From Burkholderiales bacterium (GTDB taxonomy: Bacteria > Pseudomonadota > Gammaproteobacteria > Burkholderiales > Burkholderiaceae_C): DNA of 33,659 nucleotides. This document shows, piece after piece, positions 1-9,542 of this stretch (positions are counted from its first letter, which is position 1; each line of letters begins with the position of its first letter). Location: positions 1-33,659 of the forward strand of contig CANNRR010000021.1 in assembly GCA_947508055.1 (NCBI GenBank), in the 5' to 3' direction. Made by a program: the position numbers and the translations under genes. Under the pieces are notes generated by a model. That model ran no database searches and had not been told where the DNA came from. It was given only the letters and a program-made list of their open reading frames with translations.

Positions 1-58
1 CAGATTCTACGGAATGCATCAGCCTTAATGGCACAGGATTACCCTATATGCAGACGTA

Positions 59-92
59 AAAAAGCCCCGATTCCACAATGGAAACCAGGGCT
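59..92 (-). terminator. Rho-independent terminator of tRNA-Val
   Basis: Minus strand reads AGCCC-tggTTTCCA-ttg-TGGAATcg-GGGCT followed by TTTTT, immediately downstream of the tRNA 3' CCA. Confidence 0.75.
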
Positions 93-99
93 ATCCTGT

Positions 100-176
100 T
101 GGTAGGCGCGATTGGACTCGAACCAACGACCCCCACCATGTCAAGGTGGTGCTCTAACCAGCTGAGCTACGCGCCT
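100..176 (-). tRNA. tRNA-Val (anticodon GAC), CCA encoded
   Basis: Minus strand AGGCGCG TA GCTC..GAGC A CCACC TTGACAT GGTGG GGGTC GTTGG TTCGAGT CCAAT CGCGCCT ACCA; full cloverleaf with GAC at positions 34-36. Confidence 0.95.
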
Positions 177-256
177 ACAGTATTCGAGAGGCCGAAGTAT
201 AGCAGCATAGTTTGGTGCTTTGTCACAGGACACCGCAATCCATGACTACGCGATAA

Positions 257-278
257 TTGACGTTTACGTAAACGTCAA
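257..278. promoter_or_regulatory. Perfect 22-bp palindromic operator, LiuR-like
   Basis: TTGACGTTTACGTAAACGTCAA is its own reverse complement; lies 33 bp upstream of the SDR ATG. Confidence 0.75.
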
Positions 279-310
279 ATCTTTTTCACAACTACTCTCA
301 AGGAATCCCC

Positions 311-1069
311 ATGGACATTTCTGGCAAGGTCTTTATCGTCACCGGTGGCGCTTCTGGCTTGGGCGAAGGCACTGCACGCATGCTCACCGCCAAGGGCGGC
401 AAGGTCGTCATTGCGGACATGCAAGTCGAAAAAGGTGGGGCTATTGCAAAGGAGCTCGGCGGCGCCTTTGTGAGGTGTGACGTGAGCCAGGAAGCTGACG
501 GACAAGCCGTTGTAGCCAAGGCAGTTTCCATGGGTAAGCTTATGGGTCTTGTTAATTGCGCTGGTATTGCACCAGCGGAAAAAACCATTGGCAAGAACGG
601 TGCTCACAGCTTGGCGGTATTCAGCAAAACCGTTACTGTGAACTTGATCGGCAGCTTCAACATGATTCGCCTGGCGGCCGATGCCATGGCCAAAAATGAT
701 CCCGAGTCAACGGGCGAGCGCGGCGCCATCATTTCCACCGCTTCGGTGGCAGCGTATGACGGTCAAATGGGGCAGGCGGCCTACGCCGCATCCAAGGGTG
801 GTGTGGTGGGCATGACCTTACCCATAGCCCGCGACCTGGCACGCAACGGCATTCGCAACATGACTATTGCACCCGGTATTTTTGGCACGCCGATGATGTT
901 TGGCATGCCCAAGGAGATACAAGATTCACTGGCCGCAGCCGTACCCTTCCCTTCCCGCCTGGGCACTCCGCAGGACTACGCTAAACTGGCCTTGCACATC
1001 TTTGAGAACGATATGCTCAACGGCGAGGTCATTCGCCTTGACGGAGCCATTCGACTAGCCCCACGGTAA
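311..1069 (+). CDS. SDR family oxidoreductase, 3-hydroxyacyl-CoA dehydrogenase type-2 (HSD10)-like
   Basis: 252 aa; N-terminal [13 protein letters not shown] nucleotide-binding motif, [15 protein letters not shown] catalytic Yxxx[12 protein letters not shown]. Confidence 0.9.
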   Translation: MDISGKVFIVTGGASGLGEGTARMLTAKGGKVVIADMQVEKGGAIAKELGGAFVRCDVSQEADGQAVVAKAVSMGKLMGLVNCAGIAPAEKTIGKNGAHSLAVFSKTVTVNLIGSFNMIRLAADAMAKNDPESTGERGAIISTASVAAYDGQMGQAAYAASKGGVVGMTLPIARDLARNGIRNMTIAPGIFGTPMMFGMPKEIQDSLAAAVPFPSRLGTPQDYAKLALHIFENDMLNGEVIRLDGAIRLAPR

Positions 1070-1072
1070 ACG

Positions 1073-1105
1073 ACCCTCACCGAAAGGCGAGGGTTTCATT
1101 TTTTA
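1073..1105 (+). terminator. Rho-independent terminator after the SDR gene
   Basis: ACCCTC-aCCgaaaGGc-GAGGGT followed by TTCATTTTTT, just after the stop at 1069. Confidence 0.8.
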
Positions 1106-1292
1106 TCTGGCTTAACGCAGTTGCTGCTCGAACGTGAATTGCATTCGCTAGTGACGCCAGTGATACCTTGTTTTGCGTCGTTTGCAATGCGTTGTAAATG
1201 GGTTTTTACCAGCGCACTCAGTTTAAGTCGCAACCGACCCCCCACAGGGGACTGTAAAAGCAACGCGGACTCTTACACATACCCCAACCAGC

Positions 1293-2129
1293 TCAACGAC
1301 CGACTGTACGCTGTTCCGAGCGCGCCAGCGTCCACAGCAGACCGACCCCGACGGAGGTACCCGTGGTTTGCTGGATCAGCGGGCTGGCCTTGCTGGTCGC
1401 GCCCTCCATCAGCTCGTGACGCACAAAGCCATACACGCGCACATCGGGCGTAAGGCTTTTTGCCAGTCGCAGCCCCAGACGAGTCGTTATCAAACCCGCC
1501 TGGGCATCAAACGCGGGGCGTGTAGCGGTGGCATAAGGCGTTGAAACGCCAAAAAAATAGTTGTTGAGATCTTTGTCACCAAAGAAAAGACTGGCCGTCG
1601 CAGACAAGCTCCAGCCGCTGCCCACGTCGCGCACTTCCAGCCCCAACTCCGGCTCAAACGCATAGCCCTGCTGGCGAACGCCATTGTTGAACTCAAGCAC
1701 AGCACGCATCGGCACCTCCAACCGCACCCGTGTGCCCGGTGCGGGCCTAGCCAGCGTGAACTTAACCCTGGGGCCAAACTCGACCAGCGTGCCCAGGTCG
1801 CTCATGCCTTTGCGTACGGTGAGGTCATCGGAGCTGGCAGGCAACGAAGCAGAGAAGCCCAGGTCCAGCTCGATGTCGTCGCTGCTGAACAAACGCGCGC
1901 CCACGTCGCCGCGCTCCACGCGGAACACCTCACCCCGGTAGACGAATATGGGTAACGCCAAAGAGCGCGATGCGCGGTCTGATGAGCCCGGGTAGGCCGG
2001 TGTGGTGACCGTACCGGCAAACACACCAAGCTCCCACAAGGGCAGTAGTGCGGACTGGGCCTGAGCAGCCGTCGAGACGACCGTCGCCAAGACCATAGTG
2101 GACACCCACTGTGCAAACTGTTTACTCAT
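1293..2129 (-). CDS. MipA/OmpV family outer-membrane protein
   Basis: 278 aa with signal peptide ending ...STAAQAQ; WELGVFAGTVTTPAYPGSSDR...LALPIFVYRGEVFRVERGDVGARLF is typical of MipA/OmpV. Confidence 0.85.
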   Translation of the reverse strand: MSKQFAQWVSTMVLATVVSTAAQAQSALLPLWELGVFAGTVTTPAYPGSSDRASRSLALPIFVYRGEVFRVERGDVGARLFSSDDIELDLGFSASLPASSDDLTVRKGMSDLGTLVEFGPRVKFTLARPAPGTRVRLEVPMRAVLEFNNGVRQQGYAFEPELGLEVRDVGSGWSLSATASLFFGDKDLNNYFFGVSTPYATATRPAFDAQAGLITTRLGLRLAKSLTPDVRVYGFVRHELMEGATSKASPLIQQTTGTSVGVGLLWTLARSEQRTVGR

Positions 2130-2158
2130 TTCGATCCTATGTGCATTGGTGATTGTCG

Positions 2159-3667
2159 CTACCGCTTGTCGTTGCTTCCGTCACGTCCATAGACGCGGCA
2201 CAGGTGGGCCAGGCGGATGGCGTGCTCGGGCAGCACTTGCGGCCAGTCAAAGCGCCACTCCCAGTAGCCCTCACACCTGCCGGGGAAGTTCATGCGGTGC
2301 TCGGTCCCCAGGCCCAAAATATCCTGCATAGGGTGGATGGCGGTGTCCGCCACGCTGGCGCAAGACGCGCGAATCAGGTCCCAATGAATGTCGCTGCCAT
2401 CCACGGCGAGGTAGTCACGCAAGTACTGGCGCTCTTTCTCCAACGCTGATTTCCACCAACCCCGACTGGTGTCGTTGTCGTGCGTGCCGGTGTAGACCAC
2501 AGTGTCGTTCTGGTGGTGGTGCGGCAAAAAAGTATTGGTGCTATCGCCACCAAAGGCAAACTGCAGGATGCGCATACCGGGGAAGGCAAACCGGCGTCTC
2601 AAGGCCTCCACATCCGGCGTGATCTCGCCCAGGTCTTCGGCAATGATGGCCAACGGCCCCAGAGCCGCGTGAATGGCATCAAACAGCGGCGCACCGGGGC
2701 CGGGCAACCACTGGCCTTTCATGGCGGTGGGCTCGCTGGCGGGCACTTCCCAGTAGCTGGCAAAACCCCGAAAGTGGTCGATGCGCACAATATCGACCAA
2801 CTCGAACGTGCGTTTGATGCGCTCTATCCACCACGCGTAACCTTCACTGGCGTGCGCACTCCACAGGTACATGGGGTTGCCCCAGCGTTGGCCTGTTTCG
2901 CTGAAATAGTCGGGCGGCACACCAGCCACCACGCGTGGGTGGCCATCGGGGTTGAGATCGAACAGGTCCTGGCGCGCCCACACTTCGGCGCTTTGGTAGG
3001 CAATAAAAATGGGCGCGTCACCCACGATCTGGATGCCGCGCTGGTTGGCATAGGCACGCAGCTTGAGCCACTGGGTGAAGAAGCGCCACTGGCAAAATTT
3101 CCAGAACGCAATACGCAGGGCGTGCTCTGCACGGGCTGCGTCCATAGCGGCCGGTGTGCGCTGGGCCAAGCCACCCTCCCACTCGCACCAATCTTTCCAA
3201 TGGAAATGCTCGGCCAGCGACATGAACAGAGCGTAGTTGTCGAGCCAGTCAATATTGGCTTCACAGAACGCGGCGAATTCCGTCAGGCTCTGGGGTTTGG
3301 CGTCTTGCGCAAAGGCGCGTGCCGCACGCGACAGACGCTCCATACGCCAAGGCCACACGGCTGCAAAATTTTGACGCTCGATCTCAAAGCCGACATCGGG
3401 CGTCAAGTCGCCGAGCGACAACCAGCCGTGTTGAAGCAGGTCATCCATATCGATCAGCAGAAGGTTACCGGCAAACGCGGAACTGCTCATGTAAGGCGAA
3501 TTCCCCGGGCCAATTCCGCTTAGCGGCAGGATTTGCCACAGTTTCTGGCCGGCGCTTTGCAGCCAGTCCACGAAATGGTAGGCCGCTGAGCCCAGGTCGC
3601 CACTGCCGTGCGGGCCGGGCAAGGATGTGGGGTGCAGCAGCACGCCGCTATTGCGTGGAAACTTCAT
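2159..3667 (-). CDS. malQ: 4-alpha-glucanotransferase (amylomaltase, GH77)
   Basis: 502 aa; RNSGVLLHPTSLPGPHGSGDLG, PLSGIGPGNSPYMSSSAFAGN, VRIDHFRGF, AEDLGEITPDV, YTGTHDNDT motifs. Confidence 0.95.
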   Translation of the reverse strand: MKFPRNSGVLLHPTSLPGPHGSGDLGSAAYHFVDWLQSAGQKLWQILPLSGIGPGNSPYMSSSAFAGNLLLIDMDDLLQHGWLSLGDLTPDVGFEIERQNFAAVWPWRMERLSRAARAFAQDAKPQSLTEFAAFCEANIDWLDNYALFMSLAEHFHWKDWCEWEGGLAQRTPAAMDAARAEHALRIAFWKFCQWRFFTQWLKLRAYANQRGIQIVGDAPIFIAYQSAEVWARQDLFDLNPDGHPRVVAGVPPDYFSETGQRWGNPMYLWSAHASEGYAWWIERIKRTFELVDIVRIDHFRGFASYWEVPASEPTAMKGQWLPGPGAPLFDAIHAALGPLAIIAEDLGEITPDVEALRRRFAFPGMRILQFAFGGDSTNTFLPHHHQNDTVVYTGTHDNDTSRGWWKSALEKERQYLRDYLAVDGSDIHWDLIRASCASVADTAIHPMQDILGLGTEHRMNFPGRCEGYWEWRFDWPQVLPEHAIRLAHLCRVYGRDGSNDKR

Positions 3668-3683
3668 GTCAATGGTATGTCAA

Positions 3684-6164
3684 TTAAGCAGGTGCAGTGG
3701 CCGGATTGAAGGAAGGAACCACGTTCCAGATACCTCGAGCATACTGTGCGATGGTGTGGTCGGAAGAAAAGACCCCCATGGCCGCTACGTTGGCAATGGC
3801 GCAGCGGGTCCAGTCCTCAGGGCGGCGGTACAGCGCATCCACCCGCAAGTGGGCGGCAACGTAACTGGCGTGGTCGGCCAGCAGAAAGTAACGGTCCTTG
3901 TGTCCGAGCAAGCTGTCCACCAGGTCTTGATAGCGGCCTGGTTCATCGGGCGAGAAAGCGCCACTCGAAATGGCGTCGAGCACGGCGCCCAGACCCGGGT
4001 TGTTTTGCAACACGGTTTGACTGTTGTAACCTGCTGATTCCCAAGCGGCCACTTCAGGTGTTTTGAGGCCGAAGATGAAGATGTTGTCATCGCCCACGGC
4101 CTGACGAATTTCGATATTGGCGCCATCATCAGTGCCGATAGTTAGTGCGCCGTTCATCGACAGCTTCATGTTGCCCGTGCCTGAGGCTTCGGTGCCGGCA
4201 GTGGATATCTGTTCGGACAAATCGGCGCCGGGCATGATGACCTCGGCCACCGACACGCCGTAGTTGGGGATAAACACCACCTTTAATTTTCCGTCGATGC
4301 GTGCATCGTTGTTTACCACCTGCCCCACGTCGTGGATCAGGCGGATGATGCTTTTGGCCGTACGGTAGCTCGACGCCGCCTTGCCCGCAAAGATGACCGT
4401 TCGCGGCTGCCAGTCGGCATCCGGCTGGACAAGCATGGACTGATAGCGGGTGATGACGTGCAGCACGTTGAGCAACTGCCGTTTGTACTCATGGATGCGC
4501 TTGACCTGCACATCAAACAGGCTGGTGGGATCGACAATGATGCCTGTGGTCTTGGCAATATAGGACGCCAGGCGCGTCTTGTTGGCGGCTTTGATCGCGC
4601 TGAAGGCTGTCCGAAAATCGACATCCGATGCGAGCGGTGCAATGTGTTTGAGCTCCATCAGGTCACTGCGCCAGCGCTTGCCGATGTGCGTATCCAGCAG
4701 GCCCGCCAAACCGGGATTGCACTGGGCCAGCCATCGGCGGGGCGTCACACCATTGGTAACGTTGACAAAGCGATCCGGCCATAAGGTGGCAAAGTCAGCA
4801 AACAGGGTCTCCACAAGCAAATCAGAGTGCAAGGCCGACACGCCATTGACCCGGTGGCTGCCCACGATGGAAAGGTTTGCCATGCGCACACGGCGCTCGC
4901 CCGACTCATCAATCAACGACAGACGTGACAGGAAGGCCTGGTCATACGGCCTGCAGGCGGATGCAAGCAGCAAAAAATCGTGGTTGATGCGATAAATGAT
5001 TTCCAGGTGGCGCGGCAACAGACGCTGCATCAATGCCACTGGCCACGTCTCAAGCGCTTCTGGCATGAGGGTGTGGTTGGTATACGAAAAGGTACCCTGA
5101 CAAAGACTCCACGCCGTGTCCCACTCCAGGCCGTGCTCGTCGCACAACAATCGCATCAGTTCGGCCACGCTCACAGCCGGGTGTGTGTCGTTCAAGTGAA
5201 TAGAAACCTTCTCGGGAAAATTGAGCAGGGTCTCGTTTTCACCCAGGTGGCGCTGCACCAGATCTTGCATGGCAGCGCTGACCAGAAAGTATTCCTGCTT
5301 GAGGCGCAACTCGCGACCGGCCTCGGTACTGTCGTTGGGGTATAGCACCCAGGAAATGCTTTCACACTGGTTTTTATAGGCCGCAGCGGCGGCAATATCT
5401 CCATCGTTAAAGGCCTGCAAGTCCAATGCCTGCGGTGCCAGCGCCTTCCAAAGTCGCAGCGTGCTGACACGGTCGGTGCCATGGCCTGGCACGACCATGT
5501 CATGAGCGCGTGCCATAACAGTGCTGCCATTGGCCCAGACCGACTTGCCATCCACATGCTCTACCGTACCGCCCAGACGCACGATGTAGGTGGCATCTTG
5601 ACGGGGAAACTCCCACGGCGTGCCGCCGACGAGCCAGGCATCGGGTCCTTCGGTCTGGGCACCCTGCTCCAACCGCTGCGCGAACATACCAAACTCGTAA
5701 CGCAAACCGTACCCAAACGACGGCAAACCCAGCGTAGCCATGGAATCCAGGAAACACGCTGCAAGCCGACCAAGACCACCATTGCCCAGCGCCGCGTCAG
5801 GCTCGTGCGCCATGGTGTCCTCCAGCGTGTGCGCATGGGCCTGCAGCGCCTGGGCTGCCGGGCCGGTCAGGTTCAGTGCATCCAAGGCATTGGACAACGA
5901 ACGCCCCATCAGGAACTCCATGGACAGGTAGTACACGCGCTTGGGCTTGGCAGCAGTATCGTGCGCATGCGTGGCGGCCCAGCGACTGGCGAGTTGATCC
6001 CGTGCGAAGCGCGACAGCGTCTGCATCTGCTCATGAAGGCTGCTCGATGGATGTGTGGATGCCATTTTTTGACTCAACTGCGCATCCACCGCATGCAACG
6101 CACGTGCGGTCATCTCGCGTGAGGGCTGAAAAGATGGCTCGGCCCGATCAGTGGCATATGTCAT
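3684..6164 (-). CDS. glgP: Glycogen/maltodextrin phosphorylase (GT35)
   Basis: 826 aa; NGGLGRLAACFLDSMATL, LNDTHPAVSVAELMR, TNHTLMPEALETW, PLP-site region GTEASGTGNMKLSMNGALTIGTDDGANIEI. Confidence 0.95.
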   Translation of the reverse strand: MTYATDRAEPSFQPSREMTARALHAVDAQLSQKMASTHPSSSLHEQMQTLSRFARDQLASRWAATHAHDTAAKPKRVYYLSMEFLMGRSLSNALDALNLTGPAAQALQAHAHTLEDTMAHEPDAALGNGGLGRLAACFLDSMATLGLPSFGYGLRYEFGMFAQRLEQGAQTEGPDAWLVGGTPWEFPRQDATYIVRLGGTVEHVDGKSVWANGSTVMARAHDMVVPGHGTDRVSTLRLWKALAPQALDLQAFNDGDIAAAAAYKNQCESISWVLYPNDSTEAGRELRLKQEYFLVSAAMQDLVQRHLGENETLLNFPEKVSIHLNDTHPAVSVAELMRLLCDEHGLEWDTAWSLCQGTFSYTNHTLMPEALETWPVALMQRLLPRHLEIIYRINHDFLLLASACRPYDQAFLSRLSLIDESGERRVRMANLSIVGSHRVNGVSALHSDLLVETLFADFATLWPDRFVNVTNGVTPRRWLAQCNPGLAGLLDTHIGKRWRSDLMELKHIAPLASDVDFRTAFSAIKAANKTRLASYIAKTTGIIVDPTSLFDVQVKRIHEYKRQLLNVLHVITRYQSMLVQPDADWQPRTVIFAGKAASSYRTAKSIIRLIHDVGQVVNNDARIDGKLKVVFIPNYGVSVAEVIMPGADLSEQISTAGTEASGTGNMKLSMNGALTIGTDDGANIEIRQAVGDDNIFIFGLKTPEVAAWESAGYNSQTVLQNNPGLGAVLDAISSGAFSPDEPGRYQDLVDSLLGHKDRYFLLADHASYVAAHLRVDALYRRPEDWTRCAIANVAAMGVFSSDHTIAQYARGIWNVVPSFNPATAPA

Positions 6165-6189
6165 ACAAGTGCTCCAAAATCCAATAAAA

Positions 6190-6204
6190 TGTAGTAAAAC
6201 AACA
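6190..6204. promoter_or_regulatory. RpiR/HexR-like operator site A, upstream of the phosphorylase gene
   Basis: TGTAGTAAAACAACA, imperfect palindrome 26 bp upstream of the glgP start; same pattern as sites B, C and D. Confidence 0.55.
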
Positions 6205-6300
6205 CACTAATGTTATCACTTACGGCGCCACAAATACTGATAAAAATATCATTTCGAAAGTAATATTCGATGAATATAGACAATGAAATTCAAATAACTA

Positions 6301-6315
6301 TGTAGTTAAATTACT
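6301..6315. promoter_or_regulatory. RpiR/HexR-like operator site B, upstream of the phosphorylase gene
   Basis: TGTAGTTAAATTACT, close to the HexR-type TGTARTWAAATTACA pattern. Confidence 0.55.
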
Positions 6316-6394
6316 AAAAAATGAGGAAGATGCAGACATGGCTATTCCATGCGACGAGCTGAGCCCAGAGAGACAAAAAAGCGGGTTGATTGCT

Positions 6395-8314
6395 TCAGCG
6401 ACTTTGCTGGGTCAGATGCGCCAACGAGCCCGCCACACTGACACCAGGTGCCTTGCGGCGTGCACCGACACCGTGCGCCCCGGGTACAACCTCATCGAGT
6501 TCGACTGTCGCCTCGTTACCCAATGCTGGCACCGCTGCACCACGATGCAAAGTAACACCAACCACCAAGATATCCACCATCAAAAGATGCAAAATGCGAC
6601 TGATCATGGGCACCTGCGTGGCAATGTCTTCGACATGGTCGACGATCAAAGCCAAGTCTGCTTTGCGGGCTAGGGGTGACTGACTCTCGGTGATAGCAAT
6701 CACTTTGGCACCGCGCGCCTGGGCCTTTTCGGCCACTGCCAGCAACTCCGTAATGCGGCCGCTACCGCTGATGATCAGCACCACCACGCTAGGTGTCAAC
6801 AAATTGGCGGCCAAGGTCTGCAACCGCGGATCGGTATGCGCCACCGCCGACACGCCAACGCGCAAGAACTTGAATTGAGCGTCGTTAGCTACTGCACCGT
6901 AATGCCCCACGGCATAAATCTCCACCCGAATCGAATCCGCAATAAGACGCATGGCACGCTCCATGCTGTCGCGGTTCAAATGGTCACGCGCCTGCAGAAT
7001 CGCCGATGCCGTATTGCCCAACACCTTGGCACCAAGTTCCAGCATAGAGTCATCGCCGGTCACCTGGGTGTGGGTAATCGGAATGGTGCCGGTCAAGCCG
7101 GATGCCAGCCGCAGTTTAAAATCCGACAAACCTTCGCAACCCAATGAACGACAAAAACGGATCACGGTGGGTTGACTGACATCGGCAGAGCGTGCAATCG
7201 TGGCGATCGGGTCATTCAAGGCAGATCGAGGTTGAGCCAGCACGTGCAGCGCAACCCGCTGTTCGGCAGGCGACAAACTGGTCAGTGCTCGGCGAATTTG
7301 CCCCAGGATAGCTGACCCGTTGGCTCCGTCAAGCTCGCGCAATTGTGACGTCAAAATAGCCGAAGCTCCCAGCAAGGTGGCATCGACAGCGGTAATCACA
7401 AAGGTCGGAATGCCCTTCATGTAATCCGCGAATCGGCCCTTGTCTTCAAAGCGCTCGCGAAACGGGGACTGATCAAAGTACAGACCCAGACGGGGCACAA
7501 TGCCACCACCAATATAAATACCCCCAAAGGCGCCCTGACTCACCGCCAAATTGGCTGCGGCGGTTCCCAAAATGGCGCAAAAAACATCAATAGTTTCTTT
7601 GCAGAGCGCATCGCTGCCGTCCAACGCCAGACGGGTGATTTCGGGCGCATCCAAAACGTTCTCCGGCAACCCTGCGCGGTCAGTCAAGGCCCGAAATATC
7701 AGTTCGATGCCAGAGCCCGACAACAGACGCTCAAACGACACGTGCGGGTATTGGCGCCATGCATATTGGAGGATGGCAATTTCACGCTCGTCTTGCGGCG
7801 AGAAACTGGTGTGCCCACCCTCGGTACCCAGCGCAATCCAGCCATCGCCGGCAGGAATCAAACCCGAAACGCCGAGACCCGTTCCTGCGCCAATTAGTCC
7901 AACCACGCTGCGCGGAACAGCAACACCCCCACCAAACTGGTGACGCTGTTGTGCAGAAAGACCGGGTACAGACATCGCCAACGCGGTGAAGTCGTTCACG
8001 ACCACCAGGTTGTCAAAGCCCAACCGCTGGCGCATTTCCCCAATCGAAAACTTCCAGTGGTAATTGGTCATGCGCACTTCGTCACCCGCCACCGGGTTGG
8101 CAATTGCCACCGCCGCATGTTTGATGTCTCCATGCGAGACACCCAGTAGCCCCGACAGGTAAGCCGAAACGGCCGCATGAAAGTCAGGAAAATCAGCGCA
8201 ACGCAATGATGCACTTTGCTCGAACACGCGGGGCGCAACTTCGAGTGCAAACCGCGCAAACGTACCGCCAATATCGGCAATCAGGCGCGGATGGTCAAAG
8301 CGGGCTTCGGACAT
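6395..8314 (-). CDS. Bifunctional glucokinase / RpiR (HexR-like) transcriptional regulator fusion
   Basis: 639 aa; N-terminal glucokinase (ADIGGTFARFALE, VVNDFTALAMS, IGAGTGLGVSGLIP, EGGHTSF), then HTH_6 (LNDPIATIARSADVSQPTVIRFCRSLGCEGLSDFKLRL) and SIS domain (IYAVGHYGAVANDAQFKFLRVG). Confidence 0.93.
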   Translation of the reverse strand: MSEARFDHPRLIADIGGTFARFALEVAPRVFEQSASLRCADFPDFHAAVSAYLSGLLGVSHGDIKHAAVAIANPVAGDEVRMTNYHWKFSIGEMRQRLGFDNLVVVNDFTALAMSVPGLSAQQRHQFGGGVAVPRSVVGLIGAGTGLGVSGLIPAGDGWIALGTEGGHTSFSPQDEREIAILQYAWRQYPHVSFERLLSGSGIELIFRALTDRAGLPENVLDAPEITRLALDGSDALCKETIDVFCAILGTAAANLAVSQGAFGGIYIGGGIVPRLGLYFDQSPFRERFEDKGRFADYMKGIPTFVITAVDATLLGASAILTSQLRELDGANGSAILGQIRRALTSLSPAEQRVALHVLAQPRSALNDPIATIARSADVSQPTVIRFCRSLGCEGLSDFKLRLASGLTGTIPITHTQVTGDDSMLELGAKVLGNTASAILQARDHLNRDSMERAMRLIADSIRVEIYAVGHYGAVANDAQFKFLRVGVSAVAHTDPRLQTLAANLLTPSVVVLIISGSGRITELLAVAEKAQARGAKVIAITESQSPLARKADLALIVDHVEDIATQVPMISRILHLLMVDILVVGVTLHRGAAVPALGNEATVELDEVVPGAHGVGARRKAPGVSVAGSLAHLTQQSR

Positions 8315-8379
8315 GTCTGTTTCCCTTGATCATAGATGTGTCAAAGGCGACAGCTTAACCGGGGAAGCGAGGCGCTTTG

Positions 8380-9354
8380 TCAAGGCAACGTGTCGAGCGC
8401 CCGGCCAGCACCCACCAGGGCCGGCGTGGACGCGGTGATAACCCAAACCGGCAACACGGAAAGCCACTGCCGGTAGCGCCCCTTGTTTTCAAAACACTGC
8501 CGAAATAAGGCGTCATCAAATGCAGTTCCCAGCCGCGGTACAACGCCCCCTCCAATATAGACACCACCGAGCGACCCCAGCGTTAACGCCAAATTGCCGG
8601 CCACGCTGCCCAAAAAACGGGTGAAATAATGCACCGCCTGCACACACTGTGCGTCCGACCCGGCTATTGCGGCAGTCGTCACATCGGAGGCCACCAGTGC
8701 GCGCGCAGGTCGATCTTCCAGCGCGCATATGACCTGATACAAATTGACCAGACCCGGCCCTGAGAGCACACGCTCTGCACTGACGTGGACAAACTTTTTG
8801 CGCAGCAGGGATAGCAAGTCGGCCTCAGTGTCATCGCTGGCAGACAGCGTCACATGGCCACCCTCGCCGCTCAAGGCGGTGTAGTGCCCTGCTGCGTCCG
8901 GCACCAGTCCAGACACGCCCAGGCCTGTGCCAGGACCCAGCAGTGCGATGGTAGCGCCCGCTACTGCAGTTCCGCCACCTATGGGACGGAGGTCAGCCGC
9001 CTTTAGCGCAGGCAAACTCATGGCCATCGCGGTAAAGTCATTAACCACCAGGCAACGCTCCAACCCCAACGCCTTTTGAAACGCAGCAATAGAGAAACGC
9101 CAAGTACCGTTGGTCAACCGCACTTCGTCACCCGTTACCGCTGTTGCGATACCGATACCCGCCCAAACGGGGTTCTTGCGGCCATGTGCCTCCAAATATT
9201 TGACTGCGGATTCATGAATGGATGCGCTCGCCTCGCAAGGTTGAACCGAGATATCGGCCAAATCAGCAACAGCAGACTCCTGCCACGCCCAACGGGCATT
9301 GGTTCCGCCAATGTCTCCCAACAACCTCGGATAGCCTTGATCCATTCTCAACAT
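8380..9354 (-). CDS. glk: Glucokinase (ROK-independent Glk family)
   Basis: 324 aa; LLGDIGGTNARWAW, VVNDFTAMAMSLPAL, LLGPGTGLGVSGLVP, GEGGHVTLSASDDTE. Confidence 0.92.
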   Translation of the reverse strand: MLRMDQGYPRLLGDIGGTNARWAWQESAVADLADISVQPCEASASIHESAVKYLEAHGRKNPVWAGIGIATAVTGDEVRLTNGTWRFSIAAFQKALGLERCLVVNDFTAMAMSLPALKAADLRPIGGGTAVAGATIALLGPGTGLGVSGLVPDAAGHYTALSGEGGHVTLSASDDTEADLLSLLRKKFVHVSAERVLSGPGLVNLYQVICALEDRPARALVASDVTTAAIAGSDAQCVQAVHYFTRFLGSVAGNLALTLGSLGGVYIGGGVVPRLGTAFDDALFRQCFENKGRYRQWLSVLPVWVITASTPALVGAGRALDTLP

Positions 9355-9408
9355 CCTTTATGGTGACCAATGAGTGGCCCTATTTGCAGTCAACCAACAT
9401 CAAAAAAA

Positions 9409-9434
9409 TACCCCATCGGGTAAGCGATGGGGTA
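9409..9434 (-). terminator. Intrinsic terminator-like hairpin inside the glk 5' leader
   Basis: Minus strand TACCCCATCG-CTTACC-CGATGGGGTA followed by TTTTTTT; perfect 10-bp stem, 55 bp upstream of the glk ATG. Confidence 0.7.
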
Positions 9435-9514
9435 AACCGTTTTAAAAACCCAACCAACCCAAAACATCCCTTGCATTAACAAAACCGCATCGCTAGGTTT
9501 CAACTGAAGCTCGA

Positions 9515-9542
9515 CATGTAAATGTAGTTTGATTACAGTCAA
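9515..9542 (-). promoter_or_regulatory. Predicted sigma70-like promoter of glk
   Basis: Minus strand TTGACT (9542..9537), 16-nt spacer, TACATG (9520..9515); the -10 is weak (3/6). Confidence 0.4.
9523..9537. promoter_or_regulatory. RpiR/HexR-like operator site C, in the divergent glk/TonB-receptor region
   Basis: TGTAGTTTGATTACA; falls between the predicted -35 and -10 of the glk promoter. Confidence 0.6.

Noticed and set aside
2480-3523. 347-aa plus-strand ORF antisense to malQ
   Set aside because: Shadow of malQ; no recognisable domains.
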